From: Rhizobiaceae bacterium | GTDB lineage: Bacteria; Pseudomonadota; Alphaproteobacteria; Rhizobiales; Rhizobiaceae | Length of the DNA stretch: 64,000 bases | Direction of reading: 5' to 3' | Assembly (NCBI GenBank): GCA_023953845.1 | Contig: JAMLJC010000001.1 | Span: 2,294,001 to 2,358,000, forward strand | Shown here: positions 7,664 through 15,472 of the stretch, one piece after another | Layout of the letters: each line of letters begins with the position of its first letter | Position numbering within the stretch: position 1 is the first letter of the stretch | The notes under the pieces: generated by a model | Seen by the model: only the letters and a program-made list of their open reading frames with translations | Databases searched by the model: none | What the model was told of the DNA's origin: nothing | Position numbers and translations under genes: made by a program

Positions 7664-8829
7664 ACCGGCTCCTGCCCATCGACCGCGATCCGGGTTTCGG
7701 GATTTATGTCCACTGGCCGTTCTGCGCGGCCAAGTGCCCCTATTGCGACTTCAACAGTCATGTCCGCCATCAGGGCGTCGATCAGGAGCGCTATGCGAAG
7801 GCGTTTCTGATCGAGCTGGCGGATCGCCGCCGCCGCACAGGGCCGCGCACCGTCACCTCGATCTTCATCGGCGGCGGCACGCCCTCGCTGATGAAGCCGG
7901 AGACGGTGGGCGCTATTCTGGAGGGCATCGCCGCCAACTGGTCGGTGCCCTCCGGCATCGAGGTGACGCTGGAAGCCAATCCGTCATCGGTCGAGACGGA
8001 GCGTTTCCGTGGCTACCGCGCAGCCGGCGTCAACCGCGTCTCGCTCGGCGTGCAGGCGCTGAACGACAAGGATTTGCGCTTTCTCAGCCGGCTGCACAAT
8101 GTTGAGGAGGCGCTCAAGGCCATCGGGCTTGCGCGCGAGATTTTCCCACGCCTGTCCTTCGACCTGATCTACGCTCGCCCCGGCCAGACGCCGGAAGCGT
8201 GGGCCGAGGAATTGAAGAGGGCCATCGGCCATGCCGTCGATCACCTGTCGCTCTACCAGTTGACCATCGAGGAAGGCACGCGCTTCCACGATCTCCATGC
8301 CGCCGGCAAGTTCGCTATCCCGGACGCCGATGCGGCCGCTGACCTCTACCAGGTCACGCAGGAGGTGACGGCCGCGCATGGCCTGCCGGCCTACGAGATT
8401 TCGAACCATGCGAAGCCCGGCTGCGAGAGCCGCCACAACCTCACCTACTGGCGCTATGGCGAATATGTCGGCGTCGGCCCCGGAGCGCATGGACGCTATG
8501 TCGAGGACGGCCGGCGGGTCGTCACCTTCACCGAAAAGTTTCCGGAAGCGTGGTTGAAGCTGGTGGAGGAGAAGGGTCACGGCCTTACCGGCGGCGAGGT
8601 TCTGACCCGCTCCGAGGAAGCCGACGAATTCCTGATGATGGGATTGCGCCTGGTCGAGGGTATCGACCTGACGCGCTACGAAGCCCTTTCCGGCCACACT
8701 CTGCCGTCGCGCCGCGTGTCGATCCTGCGAGAGGAAGGCCTTGTTACGCCGGTCGGCAATTCCGGCCTGCGCGCGACACCGGCAGGCATGGTGGTGCTCG
8801 ACGCGCTGGTCGCCGATCTTGCGCGGTAA
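7660..8829 (+). CDS. hemW: radical SAM heme chaperone HemW
   Basis: 389 residues from a TTG at 7660 that overlaps the rdgB stop (TTGA). No ATG exists between there and the conserved FGIYVHWPFC segment, so this start is effectively forced; the open frame upstream to 7423 is an rdgB shadow. The radical-SAM cluster ligands are C22, C26 and C29 in CAAKCPYCDFNSH, followed by GGGTPSLM for SAM binding. HemW proteins were long annotated as oxygen-independent coproporphyrinogen oxidase but lack the HemN-specific N-terminal region and act in heme delivery. Translationally coupled to rdgB. Confidence 0.93.
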   Translation: MNRLLPIDRDPGFGIYVHWPFCAAKCPYCDFNSHVRHQGVDQERYAKAFLIELADRRRRTGPRTVTSIFIGGGTPSLMKPETVGAILEGIAANWSVPSGIEVTLEANPSSVETERFRGYRAAGVNRVSLGVQALNDKDLRFLSRLHNVEEALKAIGLAREIFPRLSFDLIYARPGQTPEAWAEELKRAIGHAVDHLSLYQLTIEEGTRFHDLHAAGKFAIPDADAAADLYQVTQEVTAAHGLPAYEISNHAKPGCESRHNLTYWRYGEYVGVGPGAHGRYVEDGRRVVTFTEKFPEAWLKLVEEKGHGLTGGEVLTRSEEADEFLMMGLRLVEGIDLTRYEALSGHTLPSRRVSILREEGLVTPVGNSGLRATPAGMVVLDALVADLAR

Positions 8830-8860
8830 CTCGCCCTGCACCACGATAGGATGATTTCTC

Positions 8861-8961
8861 AAAGCGTGTCGCGTTGAACCGGAATCAGGTGACACGCTTT
8901 AAGTTCTTGTTTTTTCGCATGTCGTTGTCCCGAAACCGGTTCCCACTTTCGGGCGACATGC
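8861..8961. repeat. rhizobial palindromic mosaic repeat (RIME-like)
   Basis: A compound palindromic element in the hemW-EamA gap. Module 1 is a perfect 10-bp inverted repeat, AAAGCGTGTC (8861-8870) and GACACGCTTT (8891-8900). Module 2 is nested: GCATGTCG (8917-8924) pairs with CGACATGC (8954-8961), and inside it CCCGAAA (8929-8935) pairs with TTTCGGG (8947-8953). I recognise the overall pattern as the intergenic element common in Rhizobium/Mesorhizobium-type genomes. It ends about 15 bases before the EamA-like start and could fold in that transcript. Confidence 0.75.
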
Positions 8962-8976
8962 CTTTTCGAGGTTCGC

Positions 8977-9411
8977 GTGGTGGAATATACGTCTTCCTGG
9001 CTGTTCTGGGCGCTGCTATCGGCCGTGTTTGCGGCGCTGACAGCGATCTTCGCCAAGGTCGGGGTGCACGACATCGATTCCGACCTCGCCACGCTTATCC
9101 GCACGGTGGTCGTCTTCGCCGTACTCGCGGCGCTGCTCGCCGCGACGGGGCGGCTGCATGCTCCGTCGGCGATTTCCGGCAGGACCTGGCTGTTTCTGGT
9201 GTTGTCCGGCCTGGCGACCGGCGCGTCGTGGGTTTGCTATTTTCGTGCGCTGAAGCTTGGCGCCGCCGCCCAGATCGCACCGATCGACAAGCTGAGCGTC
9301 GTGCTTGTCGCTGTCTTCGGCGTTGTCTTCCTCGGCGAACGCCTGAGCCTTATCAACTGGCTCGGCGTGCTTCTCATCGGCGGTGGCGCCATCCTTGTAG
9401 CCCAACGCTGA
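8977..9411 (+). CDS. EamA family transporter, single-domain form
   Basis: 144 residues from a GTG at 8977 (a second GTG follows at 8980), with GAGG suitably placed upstream. It has about five transmembrane helices and ends in the typical EamA block IAPIDKLSVVLVAVFGVVFLGERLSLINWLGVLLIGGGAILV. Full EamA/DMT exporters have ten helices from a duplicated domain. This is one half-unit, like the small DMT proteins that work as dimers. Substrate unknown. The 5' region is the palindromic repeat. Confidence 0.8.
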   Translation: MVEYTSSWLFWALLSAVFAALTAIFAKVGVHDIDSDLATLIRTVVVFAVLAALLAATGRLHAPSAISGRTWLFLVLSGLATGASWVCYFRALKLGAAAQIAPIDKLSVVLVAVFGVVFLGERLSLINWLGVLLIGGGAILVAQR

Positions 9412-9415
9412 TAGT

Positions 9416-9610
9416 TCAGCTGCGAGGTGGAGATTCTTTCAACAATGCGGGCCGCTCCACGGGAGCGGAGGTCTTGAGGCCGGCCACGATCAAGGAGCGT
9501 TTGGCCCGCAACCGCCGGATTTCACGACGTTCGACGCGGATCGTGACTTCGATTTCCTTTTCCGGATCGAAATAGGGCGTGAATGTGTCCTGGATTTCGA
9601 GCTGACCCAT
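9416..9610 (-). CDS. small conserved-looking protein of unknown function
   Basis: 64 residues from an ATG at 9610 with a strong ribosome-binding site (GGAGG six bases upstream), the main reason to believe it. The sequence starts MGQLEIQDTFTPYFDP, followed by a strongly basic centre (RVERREIRRLRAKR) and an ordinary tail. No signal peptide or membrane segment. I do not recognise the family. It lies downstream of the LpoA-like gene behind a terminator-like hairpin and converges with the EamA-like gene (4 bases between stops). Confidence 0.55.
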   Translation of the reverse strand: MGQLEIQDTFTPYFDPEKEIEVTIRVERREIRRLRAKRSLIVAGLKTSAPVERPALLKESPPRS

Positions 9611-9668
9611 GGCGTCCTCCGCTGTCGGGAAAGAACCGGTAGCTGCCTGTTTTGTTCCCAATGAGTCC

Positions 9669-9700
9669 AAAAACCGGGCAGGCGCGCACCTTCGCGCCTG
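9669..9700 (-). terminator. likely rho-independent terminator of the LpoA-like gene
   Basis: On the minus strand an 8-bp perfect stem CAGGCGCG/CGCGCCTG (9700-9693 with 9686-9679) closes a six-base loop and is followed, after CCGG, by five T (9673-9669). It lies 30 bases beyond the stop of the LpoA-like gene. The gap between stem and T-run makes it less than ideal. Confidence 0.45.
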
Positions 9701-9728
9701 ACGCCAGCCTTCGCATTCACAAATGATG

Positions 9729-10940
9729 CTACGCGCCGCCAAAACTCGTCGGCGAAGGGCTGACGATCTTGCGGCCACCTCCCGGCTGCACCTCGTAAAC
9801 CGTATAGGCGCGCTGGTTGGAGCCGTCCGAGCCGAAGCGGAAGACGCCGCCATAGCCGGTGAAGCCCGCGCGTGCCTCGATCACGGCAGGCGTGAAGCCG
9901 ACCGGCCCGTAGTGCCGCACGATACCCACGGCTAGCGCCACGCTGTCATAGCCGAGCACGGCATTGGTGGAGGGTTCTGTGCCGAATTTCTGCCTGTAGC
10001 GCGCCTTGAACTCGCCGATCCGGGCCTGGTCGACATCGGCGAACCACGCGCCGGTCAAAGCGGGATCGCCCAGCGACGCGCTGTTCCAGAGACCTGTGCC
10101 GAGCAGCTTCTTGGTAGCAAGGTCGACGCCGTTGGAGCGTAGCGCCGCTGCGATCGCGTTCGGGCTCGGGCCTCCGTCGGGAATGAAGATCGCCTGCGCC
10201 TCGTTGGCCTTGGCGGCGATGGCGGAGGCGGCCGTCTGCACCGAGGCGTCGTTTGGATCGTAGCGCTCGACCTGCAGCAGCGATCCGCCCAGAGTCTGCA
10301 AGGTCTGCTGCAACTGGCGCTCCGCAACGGTGCCGGCGGCTCCGTTGGGCACCAGCGCGACGAAGCTCTTGTAGCCCTGTGCGAACGCATAGGCGGCGGT
10401 GCGGTCGACCACACCTTGTGGCAGGAAGGAGTTGAGATAGACGCCGCTGCCCGCGACCGACTGGTCCGACGAAAAGGCGATGGCGATCTTGCCGGCCTGC
10501 CTGAGCACGGTCGCGGCCTGCGCCACTTCCGGCGCGAAGACGGGACCGAGCACCACCGACGATCCTTCGGCGGTCGCTTCCGTCGCCATGGCTAGCGCGC
10601 GCGAGGGCTGTCCGGCGGTGTCCTTGACAACGATCTGGAGCGATTGCTGGCCGAAATCGTCGATGGCGAGTTGTGCGGCATTGCGCAGTTCGAGCCCGAT
10701 CTTGCCGCCATTGCCGTCGGCGCCCAGCGGCAGCAGCATTGCCACGCGCACCGGCCCGGAACCGATGATCTCGCCATTGGCGGTCGGTAACGCCTCGGTC
10801 ACGACCGGCATCTGCCCTTCCGGCTGCGGGGACGGCAGACCTCCCGGCACGGATTGGCAGCCGGCCGCCAGCGCCATCGGCGCGAGCGTCATGCTGGAAA
10901 GCCCGGCGAGAAGCCGGCGGCGGGTGAGAAGGAGGGTCAT
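9729..10940 (-). CDS. penicillin-binding protein activator-like lipoprotein (LpoA/YraM-like, periplasmic binding fold)
   Basis: 403 residues. The N-terminus has a twin-arginine-rich hydrophobic signal ending in lipobox LAAGC with Cys28 as the lipidation site. The rest is a two-lobed periplasmic-binding-protein fold of the leucine-binding type (RVAMLLPLGADGNGGKIGLELRNAA; SSVVLGPVFAPE; AVLGYDSVALAV). The neighbourhood decides the call: in many proteobacteria lpoA/yraM is adjacent to rsmI (yraL) and yraN, exactly as here with rsmI divergent. LpoA in E. coli activates PBP1A from the outer membrane; this protein lacks the N-terminal TPR domain, so activation is an inference from context. Confidence 0.75.
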   Translation of the reverse strand: MTLLLTRRRLLAGLSSMTLAPMALAAGCQSVPGGLPSPQPEGQMPVVTEALPTANGEIIGSGPVRVAMLLPLGADGNGGKIGLELRNAAQLAIDDFGQQSLQIVVKDTAGQPSRALAMATEATAEGSSVVLGPVFAPEVAQAATVLRQAGKIAIAFSSDQSVAGSGVYLNSFLPQGVVDRTAAYAFAQGYKSFVALVPNGAAGTVAERQLQQTLQTLGGSLLQVERYDPNDASVQTAASAIAAKANEAQAIFIPDGGPSPNAIAAALRSNGVDLATKKLLGTGLWNSASLGDPALTGAWFADVDQARIGEFKARYRQKFGTEPSTNAVLGYDSVALAVGIVRHYGPVGFTPAVIEARAGFTGYGGVFRFGSDGSNQRAYTVYEVQPGGGRKIVSPSPTSFGGA

Positions 10941-11040
10941 AGCCTGTCTTCGCTGCGTGATCGCGCGCTTTGCAACCGGCGGTCTGTCATGTCAATGCTT
11001 GCCCGCGCGGATCGATCCGTGCGGCATCGATGGAGAATGC

Positions 11041-11931
11041 GTGGAAAATCGGGCGGCAAGCTATATGGTCGGCGGGACCGAGATCGCCGCGCGGCCGCTT
11101 GAGCCGGCGCTCTATCTGGTGGCGACGCCGATCGGCAACCTCGCCGACATCACGCTGCGGGCGCTGGAGACGCTGGCCGCCTGCGACGTGCTGGCCTGCG
11201 AGGACACGCGCGTCACCCGCATCCTGCTCGACCGCTACGGCATTCGCCAGAAGCCCGTCGCCTATCACGAGCACAATGCTGAGGAGGCAGGACCACGCCT
11301 GATTTCCGCCATTTCCGAGGGCCGCAGCGTGGCGCTGGTCTCCGATGCCGGCACGCCGCTGGTGTCAGACCCCGGCTATCGTCTGGTCGAGAAGGCGCGG
11401 GAAGCCGGCATCCGGGTCGTCCCCGTTCCCGGCCCTTCCGCGGTGCTCGCGGCATTGACCGGGTCCGGCCTGCCCTCCGACGCCTTCCTGTTCGCCGGTT
11501 TCCTGCCGGTGAAGGACGGCGCGCGGCGTTCGCGGCTGGAGGAACTGAAGGCGGCCCCGGCGACGTTGATCTTCTTCGAATCGCCGCGCCGCTTGGCCGA
11601 CACGCTCGCCACGATGTCCGACGTGCTCGGCGACCGCCCGGCGGCGATCGGCCGGGAACTGACCAAGACCTTCGAGGAGTTCCGCACCGAACGCCTCGCC
11701 GCGCTGGCCACGCATTATGCCGCTGCCGACACGCCGAAGGGGGAAGTCGTGATCTGCGTCGGCCCGCCGGTGCCGGGCGGGGCCGACGAGCACGACATAG
11801 ACCGCCTGCTTCTGTCGCTCGCCGCCGAGATGCCGGCCTCCAAGGCGGCCGGCGAGGCGGCGCGCATGACCGGCGCGAAGAAGCCCGACCTTTATCGCCG
11901 CCTGCTCGAATTGCGGGAGGAAAAGGGTTGA
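11041..11931 (+). CDS. rsmI: 16S rRNA (cytidine(1402)-2'-O)-methyltransferase
   Basis: 296 residues from a GTG at 11041 with GGAG five bases upstream; an ATG at 11065 is the alternative. The tetrapyrrole-methylase fold is shown by LYLVATPIGNLADITLRA, ACEDTRVTRILL, SDAGTPLVSDPG and VPVPGPSAVLAAL. RsmI adds the 2'-O-methyl of m4Cm1402 in the ribosomal P site using SAM. It is the upstream member of a coupled rsmI-yraN pair (TTGA overlap) and divergent from the LpoA-like gene. Confidence 0.93.
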   Translation: MENRAASYMVGGTEIAARPLEPALYLVATPIGNLADITLRALETLAACDVLACEDTRVTRILLDRYGIRQKPVAYHEHNAEEAGPRLISAISEGRSVALVSDAGTPLVSDPGYRLVEKAREAGIRVVPVPGPSAVLAALTGSGLPSDAFLFAGFLPVKDGARRSRLEELKAAPATLIFFESPRRLADTLATMSDVLGDRPAAIGRELTKTFEEFRTERLAALATHYAAADTPKGEVVICVGPPVPGGADEHDIDRLLLSLAAEMPASKAAGEAARMTGAKKPDLYRRLLELREEKG

Positions 11932-12332
11932 AGCGTCCGGCCTTGCGTCCCGTATCGACGGATGCCCGGCGCGACCGGCGCTTTGCCGCCTACCGCCTCG
12001 GCCATCGCAGCGAATGGCTGGCGGCGCTCGCGCTGATGCTCAAGGGATACCAGATCGTCGCCTGGCGCTACCGCACGAAGCTCGGCGAGATCGACCTGAT
12101 CGCCCGCCGCCGCGATCTGGTGCTGATCGTCGAGGTGAAGGCGCGGCCGACGCTTGCCGAGGCGATGGAGGCCATCGGGCACATATCGGAACGGCGGATC
12201 GACGGCGCGGCGGATCTCTGGCTGGCGCGCCAGCCGGACTATGCCCGGCTTTCGCTGCGTTTCGACATGGTGGCCGTCCTCCCGCGGCGCTGGCCGGTCC
12301 ATGTGGAAAATATTTTCCAGGGACGGCGGTAA
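11928..12332 (+). CDS. YraN family protein (UPF0102, endonuclease-like fold)
   Basis: 134 residues from a TTG at 11928 that overlaps the rsmI stop, with a purine-rich GGGAGGAAAAGGG just upstream. The restriction-endonuclease-like core is visible: GEIDLIARRRDLVLIVEVKAR contains the D...ExK catalytic arrangement, after the GYQIVAWRYR strand. The biological role of UPF0102 proteins is unsettled (nuclease or recombination accessory proposed). The gene pair with rsmI is widely conserved. Confidence 0.88.
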   Translation: MKRPALRPVSTDARRDRRFAAYRLGHRSEWLAALALMLKGYQIVAWRYRTKLGEIDLIARRRDLVLIVEVKARPTLAEAMEAIGHISERRIDGAADLWLARQPDYARLSLRFDMVAVLPRRWPVHVENIFQGRR

Positions 12333-12412
12333 GGCGAAGGAATTTTCTCTTGCCGGCGAAGCGTCGCCGGAACACTCTTCATTCACCACCAATTGGCGAG
12401 GGAGTCCCGGCA

Positions 12413-13231
12413 ATGTGCCATCATTGCGTCATCGACAGCGTCAAGCAGAGCATGCTCAGCCGGCGCAGTTTCTTCACCGGCGTCGCCGCTGCGGCTGCGG
12501 CGGGCGCCGTCGTTTCGACGGTTTCCTCTCCCGTGCTGGCGCAGTCCGCGACCAAGGCGGAAGATCTCACCCATGATCTGGTCGAGAATTTTCCGACCTA
12601 TTTCGGCAGCCAGCAGTTCTTCATCGACAAGCTGAACGACTTCGCCAAGGACGGCTTCAACATCTCGCAATGGCGGATTGTCGAGCACACCGGCACCCAT
12701 ATCGACGCGCCATTGCATTTCACCGCTGACGGCAAGGGCGTCGGCGAACTCCCGGTCGAGGATCTGGTCGCGCCGCTCTCCGTGATCGACATCCGCGCCA
12801 AGGCGGAGAGCGATCCGGACGCGCAACTGACGCCCGACGACATCAAGGCGTGGACCGACAAGAACGGGCCGCTGCCGGAAGGCGGGGTCGTCGCGCTTCT
12901 GTCGGGCTGGGGCGCGCATGTCGCGACGGACAAGTTCCGCAATGTCGGCGGCGACGGCAAGACGCAGCACTATCCGGGCTTCCATGTCGAGGCTGCCCAG
13001 CAGCTTCTGGAGACGACCACCAAGGCGATCGCCGTCGACACGCTTTCGCTGGATTTTGGCGCGTCGCCGGACTTCATCGTCCACAAGACCTGGCTGCCGG
13101 CCGGCCGCTACGGGATCGAGGGCGTCGCCAATCTCGATCGCCTTCCGGCCAAGGGCGCGACCATCGTTGTCGGCGCGCCCAAGATCAGCAAGGGGAGCGG
13201 CGGCCCTGCAAGGATCATTGCGCTCGTATGA
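12413..13231 (+). CDS. Tat-exported cyclase family protein (kynurenine formamidase-like metal hydrolase)
   Basis: 272 residues from the ATG at 12413, with GAGGGAG upstream. Residues 16-43 are a Tat signal (SRRSFFTGVAAAAAAG, cleavage after VLA), so the protein works in the periplasm. The cyclase-family metal motif is complete: H92-T-G-T-H96-I-D98-A-P-L-H102, the HxxxHxDxPxH pattern that holds two divalent ions in KynB-type hydrolases. Most family members are cytosolic amidases or cyclases, so a secreted one may hydrolyse an amide or lactone in the periplasm. The substrate is unknown. Confidence 0.82.
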   Translation: MCHHCVIDSVKQSMLSRRSFFTGVAAAAAAGAVVSTVSSPVLAQSATKAEDLTHDLVENFPTYFGSQQFFIDKLNDFAKDGFNISQWRIVEHTGTHIDAPLHFTADGKGVGELPVEDLVAPLSVIDIRAKAESDPDAQLTPDDIKAWTDKNGPLPEGGVVALLSGWGAHVATDKFRNVGGDGKTQHYPGFHVEAAQQLLETTTKAIAVDTLSLDFGASPDFIVHKTWLPAGRYGIEGVANLDRLPAKGATIVVGAPKISKGSGGPARIIALV

Positions 13232-13288
13232 GCGTTTTCGCCAGGATGCATGAAGCATCCGGCACTCGAACGAACCAGGAAAGAATCC

Positions 13289-13948
13289 ATGAGCCTCCGC
13301 ATCAACGACACGGCGCCCGATTTCACCGCCGACACGACCGAAGGGACGATCCACTTCCACGAATGGATCGGTGACGGCTATGCCGTCCTGTTTTCGCATC
13401 CAAAGGATTTTACGCCCGTCTGCACGACGGAGCTGGGCCTGATGGCGGGCCTGAAGGGCGAATTCGCCAGGCGCAACGCCAAGATCATCGGCATTTCCGT
13501 CGACTCCGTCGAAAGCCACAACAAGTGGAAGGGCGACATCGAGAAGGCGACCGGGCACGCCGTGAACTATCCCATGATCGGCGACGGCGAACTGAAGGTG
13601 GCCAAGCTTTACGACATGCTGCCGGCGAGCGCCGGCGATACCTCGGAGGGCCGCACGCCCGCCGACAACCAGACCGTGCGCTCGGTCTTCGTCATCGGAC
13701 CCGACAAGAAGGTGAAGCTGACGCTGACCTATCCCATGACGACCGGCCGCAACTTCGACGAGATTCTGCGCGCCATCGATTCCATCCAGCTCACCGCCAA
13801 ACACAAGGTGGCGACGCCTGCGAACTGGAAGCAGGGCGAGGACGTGGTCATCACCGCCGCCTTCTCCGACGACGAGGCAAACGAGAAGTTTGGCGGTTTC
13901 GACCGCGTGCTTCCCTATTTGCGCAAGGCAAAACAGCCTCAGGACTGA
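13289..13948 (+). CDS. 1-Cys peroxiredoxin (Prx6 type)
   Basis: 219 residues from the ATG at 13289 with AGGAAAG upstream. The peroxidatic cysteine is C45 in FTPVCTTELG, and there is no other cysteine in the protein, so it is strictly 1-Cys. The long C-terminal domain (DSIQLTAKHKVATPANWKQGEDVVI) is typical of the Prx6 group. It reduces hydrogen peroxide or alkyl hydroperoxides with an external thiol reductant. It converges with the P450 gene. Confidence 0.92.
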   Translation: MSLRINDTAPDFTADTTEGTIHFHEWIGDGYAVLFSHPKDFTPVCTTELGLMAGLKGEFARRNAKIIGISVDSVESHNKWKGDIEKATGHAVNYPMIGDGELKVAKLYDMLPASAGDTSEGRTPADNQTVRSVFVIGPDKKVKLTLTYPMTTGRNFDEILRAIDSIQLTAKHKVATPANWKQGEDVVITAAFSDDEANEKFGGFDRVLPYLRKAKQPQD

Positions 13949-13997
13949 TCGTCGGCAGTGCCGACACAAGCTTTCGAGCCTCTTGTGGCCTCCGCCG

Positions 13998-15371
13998 CTA
14001 TCTGCGCGGCGATACCGCCATCGGCAGGCCGCCTTCCGGCTGCGTCGTCAGCCTCTGCACCGGCCAGGGGTTTGTTTCGGCGACGGTGTCGAACCGGTAA
14101 CGCGAGAGCAGCACGGCCAGCGCTATGATCGCCTCCTGCATGGCGAAGGCCGCGCCGATGCAGACACGCGGTCCCGCTCCGAAGGGCAGATACTGGAAGC
14201 GGTCGATCTTCTCGCGGTTTCCCGGATGGAAGCGCGACGGCATGAACGCGTCGGGCTGATCCCACAATTTCCGGTGCCGGTGGATGATCCAGGGCATCAC
14301 CAGCACAGCCGCGCCCTCGCGGATGTAGAGGTCCTTGTAGGTCTCCGGCACGATCGGCTCACGGTTGATCGACGGGGCGGGCGGATAGAGCCGCAAGGCT
14401 TCCTCGAAGGCCGCGCGCGTCAGCGGCATGGCGTCCAGCCATTTTGAAGGATCGCTCTCGCGCGCCAGCACCGCGTCGATCTCGGCCTCGACCTTGTCGC
14501 GTTCCCATGGCGCTTCGGCAAGGCAGTAGATCGTCCAGCCGAGCGCACGGGCCGTCGTCTCATGGCCGGCGCCGATGAAGGTGATGATATTGTCCTCGAT
14601 CTCGGCGCGGGTAAGCCCGTCCGGGCCTTCGGCGCGCAGGAGCAGCGTCAGGAAATCGTTGGGCGCGCTGTCGGGATCGCGTCTCAGCTTTTCGATGCGC
14701 ATCTCCATCGTGTCGCGCACGATCTGGCGGAAATAGTCGAGCGTTTTCCTCCCCCTCAGCCGCGTGAGGCGCGGCAGCCATGTCGGCGCGCGCAGGAGGT
14801 CGAGCGGATCGACCCTTCCCATCGTTTCGAACAGATGCTCGATCTGTTCGGGGAAGGAGCCGGATTCGCCCGCGATCTCTCCCGAGAAAAGGGTTTCGGC
14901 GAGGATTTCGTAGGTCAGCGCGGTCATGTCATCGGCGATATCGACCGTTCCCGCCATGTCCTCGTATTTGCGGGCGAAGTCCTCCGAGCGCGTCAGCATC
15001 GGCCGGGCGAAGCCGAAGATGTTGCGCGGGGTGAAGACGGGCGCCATCGCCTTGCGCGAGCGCTTCCAGACTTCGCCTTCCGCCGTCAGAAGCCCGTCAC
15101 GCAGGATCGGCCGCAGGACGAGCTGGCGGACGATCGCCATGCGATAGTTCTTCGCATTATCGACGAGAATGTGGCGGATGAGGCCCGGATCGTTGGCCAG
15201 GACCAGCGGTCCGGCAATGCCGGTGACGCTGATCCATGGCTTGTTGTAGGAAGGCTCGCCCCAGAGTTCGAGCGGGTTGCGGCGGATGATCCGCATCAGC
15301 TCCAGCGTCGAGGGCGGACTCGTGCGCGGTTTCGGCGCGGGCGGGACGAACGGTGCGGGCGACGTGTCCAT
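13998..15371 (-). CDS. cytochrome P450
   Basis: 457 residues with all P450 landmarks: I-helix GAGHETT, the K-helix EALRLYPPAP (ExxR), and heme-ligand loop FGAGPRVCIG with Cys404. It is soluble, with a Pro-rich N-terminus and no membrane anchor. The length and motif spelling resemble the CYP102-like/fatty-acid-hydroxylating bacterial group rather than the short CYP107 type, but the substrate is unknown. No redox-partner gene is adjacent. The predicted transcription start coincides with the ATG (see promoter), and no Shine-Dalgarno is visible. Confidence 0.92.
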   Translation of the reverse strand: MDTSPAPFVPPAPKPRTSPPSTLELMRIIRRNPLELWGEPSYNKPWISVTGIAGPLVLANDPGLIRHILVDNAKNYRMAIVRQLVLRPILRDGLLTAEGEVWKRSRKAMAPVFTPRNIFGFARPMLTRSEDFARKYEDMAGTVDIADDMTALTYEILAETLFSGEIAGESGSFPEQIEHLFETMGRVDPLDLLRAPTWLPRLTRLRGRKTLDYFRQIVRDTMEMRIEKLRRDPDSAPNDFLTLLLRAEGPDGLTRAEIEDNIITFIGAGHETTARALGWTIYCLAEAPWERDKVEAEIDAVLARESDPSKWLDAMPLTRAAFEEALRLYPPAPSINREPIVPETYKDLYIREGAAVLVMPWIIHRHRKLWDQPDAFMPSRFHPGNREKIDRFQYLPFGAGPRVCIGAAFAMQEAIIALAVLLSRYRFDTVAETNPWPVQRLTTQPEGGLPMAVSPRR

Positions 15372-15378
15372 GGGAGAA

Positions 15379-15407
15379 ATCTAGGCCTCTGGCCGAACGC
15401 CTTCAAT
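15379..15407 (-). promoter_or_regulatory. predicted promoter of the P450 gene, giving a near-leaderless message
   Basis: On the minus strand ATTGAA (15407-15402), 17-base spacer, CTAGAT (15384-15379). The -10 is 5/6 and the -35 4/6 to CTTGAC-N17-CTATAT. Only seven bases separate the -10 from the ATG at 15371. Confidence 0.45.
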
Positions 15408-15472
15408 GCGGGAGGCTGGTCTTGTGCCCGCCACAAAGCCGTGAAAGCGTGCGGTGGCTTTGGGTTTTGGGC

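Noticed and set aside
12383..13969. Long minus-strand ORF (528 codons) opposite the cyclase and peroxiredoxin genes
   Set aside because: High-GC shadow: composition is Arg/Asp/Gly/His-rich with no domain, and both opposite-strand genes have clear motifs and ribosome-binding sites.
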